From positions 1-5,205 of the forward strand of contig CALKAH010000340.1 of NCBI GenBank assembly GCA_937983315.1: a DNA stretch of 5,205 nt. Direction: 5' to 3'. The position numbers and the translations under genes are program-made. The notes beneath the pieces are model-generated. The model was given only the letters and a program-made list of their open reading frames with translations, was not told the origin of the DNA and did no database searches. The stretch comes from an uncultured Acholeplasmataceae bacterium. GTDB lineage: Bacteria > Bacillota_I > Bacilli_A > Acholeplasmatales > Acholeplasmataceae. How positions within the stretch are numbered: position 1 is the stretch's first letter; each line of letters starts with the position of its first letter. Positions 1 to 5,205 of this stretch are shown in pieces.

Positions 1-510
1 ATACAATAATGTGTTTTCATCGAGATCAAAATCAGGTAATTCGACAAAAGAAATAGTATCTTCAGGAGAAGTAAAAATCGCTTCACGATTCTTGACATCA
101 AGTCTGTCCTTCGAGCGAAGATAACCCGATGAGTCATCAACTCTTAATCCATGATAGAGAAGTGCTGTGTGAGATTGATCAACTTCATAGGTGAAAACAA
201 ACGATGTTTGCTTTTCAAAATCAAGTGTCTCTTGTTTGATATCATAGATATACATATAGCCATCATAGATACGTGTAATTATGGATACTTCAAGAACGAG
301 ATCATCATACTTATACTCAAAGTTAGGTATAAAAACGAGGTGAATCGTATATCCTGATTCACTTGCATCAAATGTTTCGTCGACATCAAAAAAGTAGCGT
401 AAACGCGATGAATCAATCGTATGCGTATACGGATACTCCCTAAAAGAAGCACACGATGATAACATCATTATGCTCATTAAAACCAAAAAGATTAAGATAA
501 TTTTTCTCAT
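1..510 (-). CDS. Putative lipoprotein of unknown function, partial (3' end beyond window)
   Basis: The frame is open from an ATG at 510-508 to the left edge: 170 codons with no stop, so the C-terminus is missing. The protein begins MRKIILIFLVLMSIMMLSSC, a short basic N-terminus, a hydrophobic core and an LSSC lipobox. This predicts cleavage by signal peptidase II and lipid anchoring at Cys20 on the outer face of the membrane. The mature part is rich in Asp, Tyr, Ser and Thr, with alternating hydrophobic stretches that suggest mostly beta structure. I recognise no domain. The start is supported by a purine-rich ribosome site (AAGGGGGG) a few bases upstream and by a promoter at 541-569. It lies on the same strand as the metal ATPase but is separated from it by a terminator, so it is probably transcribed alone. 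The lipoprotein call is firm; the function is unknown. Confidence 0.85.
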   Translation of the reverse strand, partial: MRKIILIFLVLMSIMMLSSCASFREYPYTHTIDSSRLRYFFDVDETFDASESGYTIHLVFIPNFEYKYDDLVLEVSIITRIYDGYMYIYDIKQETLDFEKQTSFVFTYEVDQSHTALLYHGLRVDDSSGYLRSKDRLDVKNREAIFTSPEDTISFVELPDFDLDENTLLY

Positions 511-540
511 AAGAATCCCCCCTTATTTGAATTTAAAACC

Positions 541-569
541 ATTATAACATAAATCGAGAATGTTGTCGT
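541..569 (-). promoter_or_regulatory. Sigma-A-type promoter for the lipoprotein gene
   Basis: Read on the minus strand, a perfect TATAAT (546-541) is preceded by TGT, giving an extended -10. A -35-like ACGACA (569-564, four of six matches to TTGACA) lies 17 bases upstream. Transcription would start near 534, leaving a leader of about 24 bases that contains the ribosome site. The element sits between the terminator of the upstream ATPase gene and the lipoprotein start, as expected for an independent transcription unit. Confidence 0.75.
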
Positions 570-575
570 GATTTC

Positions 576-600
576 ATAAAAAAAACCGCCGAAGCGGTTT
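576..600 (-). terminator. Intrinsic terminator of the metal ATPase gene
   Basis: On the minus strand the sequence reads AAACCGC-TTCG-GCGGTTT followed by more T residues, eight T in a row in total. That is a 7-bp stem closed by a C(UUCG)G tetraloop, an especially stable loop, with a U-tract. The first bases of the stem are part of the ATPase stop codon (601-599), so termination directly abuts translation. The U-tract is only on the minus-strand side, so it acts on leftward transcription. Confidence 0.92.
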
Positions 601-2446
601 ACTTAAGCAGTAATCTTAGACTGTTCAAAATGACAAGGATGGTTGATCCTTCATGTGCAACAACACCTATTGGTAGTTCGATGATTCCAAACACGTTAGA
701 AATCAAAAGGAATGTGATCACTGAAACCGAGAAGATGATGTTTTGTAACGTGATTTGACGGGTTCGTTTTGCAAGATTGATCAATTTTGGAATGCTTTCA
801 AGTTGATCGTTCATAATCACGATATCTGCTGTCTCAAGAGAGACATCGGTTGCAGATCCCATCGCTATCCCAACATCAGCCATCGCCAGTGCAGGTGCGT
901 CATTGATACCATCACCAACCATGATCACTTTTCCATATTTTTGTTGGTAATTTTTAACATGATCAACCTTTTGTTCAGGGAGCAAATCGGATTCAAAATG
1001 CTCAATATGTGCTTCTTTTGCGATGGCATGAGCCGTATATTTATGATCGCCTGTGAGTAGTACCGTATGAATACCCATCCCTTTAAGATCATCCATCACA
1101 TGTTTTGCATGGTCTCTAATCGTATCCATCAACGCGACAAATCCTACTGTAATACCATCTAAAATGATGGAGACATTGGAATGACCAAGTGTCACACAAC
1201 GATCGAGCTTATCTTGAATTTGGGGATGAATGTTGGATTCAAAACGTCCGATTTGCCATTTCTTACCATCAATCACGGCTTCCATACCGTGTCCTGAAAC
1301 TTCAGTTGTTTTAATGTTTTCAAGCATATAGGAATGATTTAAATGATCGGTAATCGACTTAGCAAGTGGATGAATGGATTGTTTTTCTAACGTATAAAGG
1401 ACATGAAGCACGTCATCTTTATCTAATTCATCGATGACTTCGATACGAACAACCTTAGGAACACCTGATGTGATGGTTCCTGTTTTATCAAGCATGATTG
1501 CTTTTGTACCAATTAATACTTCTAAAGGTGAACCACCTTTAATCAGAATACGTTTTCTTGCTCCATTGGATAACGCAGAAAGCATCGCAGGGGTAATACT
1601 TGCAACAAGTGCACATGGAGAACCGACCACTAAAACGATCACACCACGATTGAATGCATAAGCTTGATCCCACCATCCAAACATCGGAGGAACAAGCATC
1701 AAGAAGATTGCGAAAATGATGACTACATACACATACCATTTTTCAAAACGATCGATAAATGATTGTGACTTTGTTTTTTCATGCTGGGCTTTTGCGACAA
1801 AGTCGACAATTTTTTGTACAACTGAATCTTTGGGATCTTTCATGGTCTTAACCACGATGCGTGATTCTATATTGATTGAACCTGCAAATACGGATTCACC
1901 TTGACTACGACTGACAGGAACAAATTCACCCGTAATTGCGGATTGGTCAAGCGATGTTACACCTTCAACAATTTCACCATCGACGGGAACCTGTTCACCA
2001 ACTTTTACAATCACAAGATCATCAACATTTAATTCAGAAACCTGAACGATTTTTTCTTGTTGATTGACTAACTTTGTCGCCGTTTTAGGTGCCAATTTAA
2101 GTAAACTGGTTAAAGCCTTCTCAGATTTTGAGGTTGCATAGGATTCTAAGACACCACTAATCGAGAAAATCATGATCAAAATCGCACCTTCAGAATAATC
2201 TCCGACAATGAATGCACCAAGTGCAGCTAATATCATCAGTATTTCAACATTAAGTGACTTATTATGAATAGTAGCCAAGACACCTTCTTTTGCTTTTTCA
2301 TAACCACCTATGGCAAATGATAATCCAAATAATAGAGCAACATACCATGGTTCTGGATGACCTTGACTAAAGATAAATCCTAAAATAATAAAAACGATTG
2401 AGATAGAAAGAAGTGTTGTTTCAACAACAAGTTGTTTTCTAGTCAT
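599..2446 (-). CDS. P1B-4-type heavy-metal-transporting P-type ATPase
   Basis: Complete protein of 615 residues. It is an integral membrane pump that uses ATP to move a divalent metal, most likely outward. Visible motifs: TGE (172-174, actuator), SPC (276-278, membrane metal site), DKTGT (320-324, phosphorylated Asp320), SIHPLA (357-362, nucleotide-binding HP), TGD (465-467), GDGIND (511-516) and HEGST (598-602, last membrane helix). SPC together with HEG(G/S)T is the signature of the P1B-4 group (CoaT, CtpD, PfeT/FrvA relatives), whose members export Co(II), Fe(II) or Zn(II). CPC-type copper and zinc/cadmium pumps differ. Eight hydrophobic segments are seen: about 9-27, 33-49, 67-83, 86-103, 236-257, 267-290, 567-589 and 591-613. 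There is no N-terminal CxxC or His-rich metal domain. The start is fixed by AAAGGAGGT five bases upstream of the ATG. It has its own promoter and terminator and no metal regulator gene beside it in the window. The class is secure; the exact metal is inferred. Confidence 0.96.
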   Translation of the reverse strand: MTRKQLVVETTLLSISIVFIILGFIFSQGHPEPWYVALLFGLSFAIGGYEKAKEGVLATIHNKSLNVEILMILAALGAFIVGDYSEGAILIMIFSISGVLESYATSKSEKALTSLLKLAPKTATKLVNQQEKIVQVSELNVDDLVIVKVGEQVPVDGEIVEGVTSLDQSAITGEFVPVSRSQGESVFAGSINIESRIVVKTMKDPKDSVVQKIVDFVAKAQHEKTKSQSFIDRFEKWYVYVVIIFAIFLMLVPPMFGWWDQAYAFNRGVIVLVVGSPCALVASITPAMLSALSNGARKRILIKGGSPLEVLIGTKAIMLDKTGTITSGVPKVVRIEVIDELDKDDVLHVLYTLEKQSIHPLAKSITDHLNHSYMLENIKTTEVSGHGMEAVIDGKKWQIGRFESNIHPQIQDKLDRCVTLGHSNVSIILDGITVGFVALMDTIRDHAKHVMDDLKGMGIHTVLLTGDHKYTAHAIAKEAHIEHFESDLLPEQKVDHVKNYQQKYGKVIMVGDGINDAPALAMADVGIAMGSATDVSLETADIVIMNDQLESIPKLINLAKRTRQITLQNIIFSVSVITFLLISNVFGIIELPIGVVAHEGSTILVILNSLRLLLK

Positions 2447-2474
2447 AATGACCTCCTTTAATATTTACATAGTG

Positions 2475-2502
2475 ATTATATCATAATTTGTTCTGTTGTC
2501 TA
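2475..2502 (-). promoter_or_regulatory. Sigma-A-type promoter for the metal ATPase gene
   Basis: On the minus strand TAGACA (2502-2497, five of six matches to TTGACA) is followed after 16 bases by a perfect TATAAT (2480-2475), preceded by TGA, so an extended -10. The predicted start of transcription near 2468 leaves a leader of about 20 bases that includes the ribosome site at 2460-2451. An inverted repeat ATTAT-ATC-ATAAT (2475-2487) covers the -10 and could be an operator, though its AT content makes chance occurrence possible. Confidence 0.78.
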
Positions 2503-2646
2503 TAAATAAAGCCCCATATTATTATAAAAAAGCACCTTAATTAGAAATTAAATGATTTAAGTGAATGTGTCTTAGCCATAAAATGTTTTGCACCAAACAA
2601 AGATACTAAATAACAAAGGATACTACAACACGTTTTCATGAACTTT

Positions 2647-2655
2647 TGGTATACT
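2647..2655 (+). promoter_or_regulatory. Probable extended -10 promoter for the plus-strand operon
   Basis: TGGTATACT reads as an extended -10 (TG-n-TATACT, five of six matches to TATAAT). I find no good -35 at 16-18 bases upstream; the bases there read roughly CAACACG. The extended -10 may compensate. Transcription starting about seven bases downstream would place the ribosome site almost at the 5' end of the message. Another promoter further upstream in 2510-2640 cannot be excluded. Confidence 0.5.
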
Positions 2656-2660
2656 AAAAG

Positions 2661-2666
2661 AAGGAG
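2661..2666 (+). promoter_or_regulatory. Ribosome binding site that decides the acetyltransferase start
   Basis: AAGGAG ends directly against an in-frame ATG at 2667, which is too close for initiation, and lies 9 bases before the ATG at 2676, which is a workable spacing. The start at 2676 is therefore preferred. Confidence 0.7.
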
Positions 2667-2675
2667 ATGATAAAT

Positions 2676-2987
2676 ATGAACTATATCCATGAAAACCATC
2701 GCATTTATGTCAACGATGAACAAGGAAAAATGATTGTAGATGCAACCTTTCCCTTCATCAAACCAGGAGTTGTTGTCGTAGATCATACCTATGTTGACCC
2801 TTCGCTTCGCGGTCAAGGCGTTGCATCACAACTGATGCATGAAGTCTATCAACATATTAAAAAATTAGGTTACAAGGCTGTTGCTACATGTCCTTACGCT
2901 GTCGTGTGGTTCAAAAAACATAAGGAATGCAACGACATTATCGATGAAACAGTTCAAGCAACACTTGCTCCAGAATGTCAAATTTAA
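2676..2987 (+). CDS. Small GNAT-like N-acetyltransferase (YjdJ/NATD1-type)
   Basis: Protein of 103 residues from the ATG at 2676. It matches the short, single-domain GNAT-like group (COG2388 type), which is about 90-110 residues long. The acetyl-CoA-binding motif is visible as VDPSLRGQGVASQLM (40-54), with the R-G-Q-G-V-A loop at 45-50. The C-terminal part CPYAVVWFKKHKE (72-84) is the usual second conserved block of this group. These proteins are cytoplasmic and presumed to bind acetyl-CoA and acetylate an amine, but substrates are mostly unknown. The nearer upstream ATG at 2667 is rejected because the ribosome site touches it. The stop at 2985-2987 is 13 bases before the uridine kinase start, so the two genes are probably co-transcribed and this is the first gene of the operon. 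Family assignment is strong; the substrate is not predictable. Confidence 0.9.
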   Translation: MNYIHENHRIYVNDEQGKMIVDATFPFIKPGVVVVDHTYVDPSLRGQGVASQLMHEVYQHIKKLGYKAVATCPYAVVWFKKHKECNDIIDETVQATLAPECQI

Positions 2988-3000
2988 AAAGGAGCACATC

Positions 3001-3627
3001 GTGAAAAAACCTTTATTGATTTTGGTTGCTGGTGGATCCGCATCCGGTAAAAGTACTGTTGTACAAGAAATTCTAGAGCGTGCTGGGTTAGAAGATGTTT
3101 TGATTATTAAACATGATGATTATTATCAAGATCAAACACATCTACCACTTGAAGTACGTTATTTAACCAACTATGACCATCCCAGTTCACTCGATAATCA
3201 CTTGCTCTATGATCACTTAGTCAAACTTTTAAGTGGTGAGGCCATTGATAAGCCTACATATGACTTCGTCAATCACACACGTAGTCAAATTGTTGAGCAT
3301 GTTGAACCAAAACCCATCATTATCATTGAAGGTATTCTTATCTTAGAAAACGAAAAAATTCGTGAGTTATCCGATATGAACCTATTCGTAGAACTCGATG
3401 ATGATACACGCTTTATCAGACGCATGCTTCGTGACATGCGCGAACGCGGGCGTTCCTTAGAAAGCATCATTACACAATACGAAAAAACAGTTAAACCGAT
3501 GTTTCACAAGTATATAAAACCGACTAAACGATTTGCAGATGTTATCATTCCTAATGATCGAAAGCATGATATTGCTGTTGATTTAATTGTCACCAAGATC
3601 AAACAATGCATTGGTGAACGGACATGA
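3001..3627 (+). CDS. udk: Uridine kinase (uridine/cytidine kinase)
   Basis: Protein of 208 residues, the normal length for bacterial Udk (about 205-215). It phosphorylates uridine and cytidine to UMP and CMP in cytoplasmic pyrimidine salvage. Motifs: the P-loop GGSASGKST (11-19), HDDYYQDQ (38-45), NYDHPSSLD (57-65, substrate side), PTYDFVNHTR (85-94, nucleoside recognition), the hydrophobic strand IIIIEGILIL (106-115), the lid region RMLRDMRERGRS (141-152) and the C-terminal PTKRFADVIIP (174-184). All are typical of the family. The start is GTG at 3001, with AAGGAG at 2989-2994 six bases upstream. Starting further upstream, for example at a TTG at 2881, would add about 40 residues that overlap the acetyltransferase out of frame and lie before the natural family N-terminus. 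The TGA stop overlaps the next ATG by four bases, suggesting coupled translation. Confidence 0.96.
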   Translation: MKKPLLILVAGGSASGKSTVVQEILERAGLEDVLIIKHDDYYQDQTHLPLEVRYLTNYDHPSSLDNHLLYDHLVKLLSGEAIDKPTYDFVNHTRSQIVEHVEPKPIIIIEGILILENEKIRELSDMNLFVELDDDTRFIRRMLRDMRERGRSLESIITQYEKTVKPMFHKYIKPTKRFADVIIPNDRKHDIAVDLIVTKIKQCIGERT

Positions 3628-4220
3628 TTTTAATCGTAGGTGCGATGCAAGAAGAAATTAAACAGATCGCTGAGTATTTAAAAAAAGATCATCGTCTTCT
3701 CATCACGGGTGTAGGCAAAGTCAATGCAGCGATGAAACTAGCGGAAATGATTCATCAAGAACGAATTCATGCGATCATTAACCTAGGTTTTGCTGGAGCA
3801 TCTGGGAATTTCCATGTAGGTGATCTTGTTCTTGTTAAAGAAACTCGTTACCATGATTTTGATTTAACGTTTTTTGGCTATGAACATGGTCAAGTTCCTG
3901 GTTATCCTGCAATCTTTACATCAGATTCGTGGTGGATCAATCACATCAAAAGTATGTTTCCAAAGATTAAAGAAGGCACTCTTCTCACAGGCGATTACTT
4001 CATGAGTCAAAAACAAGAAGGTCAACTCCTTTTTGATATGGAAGGTGCAGCACTCTATCATGTTGCACATCATCACCATATACCGATCGTATCGATCAAA
4101 GTTGTATCTGATCTTGTTGGGATGGACCATCACTTAGAGCAATATCGTCATTTTGAAGCAAAAGAAGGAGCTAAACGACTCCTCGATGCATACTTGATGT
4201 TATTTGGAGGTACAGTATGA
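3624..4220 (+). CDS. mtnN: MTA/SAH nucleosidase-like protein, short and atypical
   Basis: Protein of 198 residues in the purine nucleoside phosphorylase fold family. Typical members (about 230 residues) cleave 5'-methylthioadenosine and S-adenosylhomocysteine to adenine plus the thioribosyl sugar in the cytoplasm. Family marks: GAMQEEI (6-12, with the catalytic-type Glu11), TGVGKVNAA (28-36), NLGFAGA (53-59), GDLVLVKETRYHDFDLT (66-82), FGYEHGQVPG (84-93), TGDYF (122-126), DMEGAA (138-143) and VVSD (160-163, the expected catalytic Asp163). Compared with the E. coli enzyme as I recall it, about 20 residues are missing near 20-28 and about 8 before DMEG. The usual EME is DME, the usual Ser in GSAG is Phe56, and the usual Arg before the catalytic Asp region is Lys. 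DMEG and the Lys also occur in plant-type enzymes. A cluster of four His lies at 149-152. The ATG overlaps the udk stop (ATGA), and only a weak ribosome site is visible, so translation is probably coupled. The family is clear; the exact substrate is less so. Confidence 0.82.
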   Translation: MILIVGAMQEEIKQIAEYLKKDHRLLITGVGKVNAAMKLAEMIHQERIHAIINLGFAGASGNFHVGDLVLVKETRYHDFDLTFFGYEHGQVPGYPAIFTSDSWWINHIKSMFPKIKEGTLLTGDYFMSQKQEGQLLFDMEGAALYHVAHHHHIPIVSIKVVSDLVGMDHHLEQYRHFEAKEGAKRLLDAYLMLFGGTV

Positions 4221-4762
4221 AAGGATTACTTGTTTTAAGTCATAATGTTGAAGATGGTGAAGCGCTAACGACACGTGCATTATTGAAACGTGCAGGTCTT
4301 GATATTACCACCATTACCTATGAAAAAACACCGGAAATAACAACAGCTTTTGGATTAACTGTCAAGGTTGATCATCTTGCACAAGATATTGATTCAAATC
4401 TTTATGATTTCGTCGTTATCCCAGGTGGTCGTTATGTAGGTATGATTGTTGATCACGATCAACATATTAAAAAACTTGTTCAATCATTTGCAAAACAACA
4501 AAAAGTGATTGCAGCAATCTGTGCTGGACCACGCTTTTTAGGACAAGCAGGTTTGTTAGATGGCAAACATTACACGGCATATCGTGGAAGTGAAAAAGAC
4601 ATGCCGAAAGGTTACTATCATCCAGAAAAAAAGGCACTTCGGGATGGCAATATTATTACAGCCCGTGGTGCAGGTGCAGTTTATGAGTTTGTCGATGAAA
4701 TTGTCAAACATCTCTTAGGAGAAGATCAAGCTAAAGCCTTACGTGAGAATATATTCTATTAA
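4217..4762 (+). CDS. DJ-1/PfpI (ThiJ) family protein
   Basis: Protein of 181 residues, the normal size of a single-domain DJ-1/YajL-type protein. The nucleophile elbow is AAICAGP (99-105), with the reactive Cys102. The acidic partner is probably Glu15 in the VEDGEALTT segment. VVIPGGRYVG (66-75) and ITARGAGAVYEF (147-158) match the conserved family blocks. The His found in human DJ-1 downstream of the Cys appears to be replaced by Tyr122; this position varies in bacterial members. Proposed roles for this family include glyoxalase or deglycase activity, chaperoning and oxidative stress protection; none can be chosen from sequence. A good ribosome site, GGAGGT (4206-4211), lies within the end of the preceding gene, five bases before the ATG. 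The ATG overlaps that gene's TGA stop by four bases, so it belongs to the same operon. Confidence 0.92.
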   Translation: MKGLLVLSHNVEDGEALTTRALLKRAGLDITTITYEKTPEITTAFGLTVKVDHLAQDIDSNLYDFVVIPGGRYVGMIVDHDQHIKKLVQSFAKQQKVIAAICAGPRFLGQAGLLDGKHYTAYRGSEKDMPKGYYHPEKKALRDGNIITARGAGAVYEFVDEIVKHLLGEDQAKALRENIFY

Positions 4763-4764
4763 AC

Positions 4765-4769
4765 AGGGA
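4765..4769 (+). promoter_or_regulatory. Ribosome binding site that decides the MATE gene start
   Basis: AGGGA lies eight bases before the GTG at 4778. An in-frame TAA at 4760-4762 means no other common start codon is available upstream in this frame; the ATG at 4773 is in another frame. Confidence 0.6.
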
Positions 4770-4777
4770 TTGATGGT

Positions 4778-5205
4778 GTGAAAAGAAGTTTTCAAGCAAT
4801 CTTTTGGCCGACATTTATCGAACTGCTCTTTTTCATGCTCATGGGAACCATTGATACATTCATGCTTTCCCATTTTAGTGATTTTGCTGTAGGTTCGGTC
4901 GGAAATGCAAATACAATTATTCAAATGTTTGCGGTCCTGTTGCTCGTCGTAGCCAACGGGGTCGCAGTTTTAGTGTCGCAATATCTTGGAGCTAAAAAAG
5001 ATCATATCGCCCATCGTGTGATTGGCAATGGACTCATCTTGAATTTATTGGTTGGTGCGATCATCGCTTCACTACTTGTCTTTTTTGCACCTCTTTTATT
5101 ACGCTTAGTCAAAACGGAAGAAGTTCTTTTTCAAGGATCACTTGATTATCTCCAAGTCGTTGGCATCTCATTATTCTTTGTTGCCATCTCAAACGTGATG
5201 ACAGG
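4778..5205 (+). CDS. MATE-family multidrug/organic cation efflux protein, partial (5' part)
   Basis: The frame is open from a GTG at 4778 to the right edge, 142 full codons, so roughly the first third of a typical 440-460-residue protein is present. The N-terminus has the MATE pattern: a membrane helix (about 8-30) running into GTIDTFMLSHFSD (23-35), then AVGSVGNANTI (37-47), as in the conserved D-T-x-M-L ... A-V-x-x-V-G motif of the first MatE domain. Further hydrophobic segments lie at about 47-69, 84-107 and from 126 on, and the loop VSQYLGAKK (66-74) is typical. Members are Na+- or H+-coupled exporters of drugs, cationic compounds or metabolites in the cytoplasmic membrane. The gene starts 15 bases after the DJ-1 stop with no terminator between, so it probably continues the operon. 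The substrate cannot be told. Confidence 0.9.
   Translation, partial: MKRSFQAIFWPTFIELLFFMLMGTIDTFMLSHFSDFAVGSVGNANTIIQMFAVLLLVVANGVAVLVSQYLGAKKDHIAHRVIGNGLILNLLVGAIIASLLVFFAPLLLRLVKTEEVLFQGSLDYLQVVGISLFFVAISNVMT

Noticed and set aside
151..357. Plus-strand open frame of 68 codons
   Set aside because: It lies antisense to the lipoprotein gene, has no ribosome site, and its translation has no recognisable pattern.
755..1904. Several plus-strand open frames opposite the ATPase gene
   Set aside because: They mirror the conserved ATPase coding sequence on the other strand and lack ribosome sites and family motifs.
2536..2561. Possible inverted repeat CTTAA ... TTAAG
   Set aside because: Only five to six AT-rich pairs with mismatches, not enough for a hairpin or operator claim.
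2541..2816. Minus-strand frame of 91 codons over the divergent intergenic region
   Set aside because: Most of it is antisense to the acetyltransferase gene, whose motifs are clear. No ribosome site or similarity supports it. The rest of 2503-2640 shows no gene.
2881..3000. A longer uridine kinase starting at a TTG upstream
   Set aside because: The extension overlaps the acetyltransferase and lacks a ribosome site, while GTG at 3001 has AAGGAG at good spacing and gives the normal family length.
3285..3470. Minus-strand frame within uridine kinase
   Set aside because: Low-complexity Ser/Arg/Met product antisense to conserved kinase motifs.
3624..3627. TGA as a tryptophan codon (Mycoplasma code)
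   Set aside because: Trp is TGG where checked, and TGA closes two genes precisely at ATGA overlaps where the next gene begins.
3921..4133. Minus-strand frame within the nucleosidase
   Set aside because: Antisense shadow of the coding gene with no ribosome site or motif.
4746..4757. Perfect palindrome AGAATATATTCT near the end of the DJ-1 gene
   Set aside because: It has no loop, is weak in pairing energy and has no U-tract, so it is not a terminator. It lies in coding sequence and is AT-rich enough to arise by chance.
4739..4924. Minus-strand frame across the DJ-1/MATE junction
   Set aside because: It is antisense to the well-supported MATE start and has no initiation signal.

Overview
The window looks like chromosomal DNA of a low-GC Gram-positive (Bacillota-type) bacterium. 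The evidence is AT-rich sequence, strong AGGAGG-type ribosome sites, GTG starts, sigma-A-like promoters with extended -10 elements, and a lipobox with Cys at residue 20. Tryptophan is written TGG wherever I checked and TGA closes two genes, so this is the standard bacterial code, not the Mycoplasma code. Erysipelotrichia, Acholeplasma-like or related Bacillota would fit, but I cannot name the genus from this sequence.

Layout. The left half is on the minus strand. A small lipoprotein gene of unknown function (1-510, 3' end outside the window) has its own promoter at 541-569. Upstream of it is an intrinsic terminator (576-600) that ends a complete P1B-type metal-transporting ATPase gene (599-2446). 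The ATPase has its own promoter at 2475-2502. A 229-base divergent intergenic region (2447-2675) separates it from a plus-strand cluster: a small GNAT-like acetyltransferase (2676-2987), uridine kinase (3001-3627), a short, atypical MTA/SAH nucleosidase-like protein (3624-4220), a DJ-1/PfpI-family protein (4217-4762), and the start of a MATE-family exporter (4778 to the right edge).

How they may work together. The plus-strand genes are tightly packed: gaps of 13 and 15 bases and two 4-base ATGA overlaps, with no terminator visible between them. They are probably one transcript. Uridine kinase salvages pyrimidine nucleosides and the nucleosidase acts on adenosine-type thioethers. The DJ-1 protein and the MATE pump suggest a loose link to stress or detoxification, which is inference. 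The ATPase carries the SPC and HEGST membrane motifs of the P1B-4 group, so it is most likely an exporter of Fe(II), Co(II) or a similar divalent metal.

I see no mobile element, CRISPR array, tRNA or rRNA, and no convincing new multi-gene system. The points most worth a second look are the altered active-site motifs of the nucleosidase, the repeats in the divergent intergenic region, and the unknown lipoprotein.
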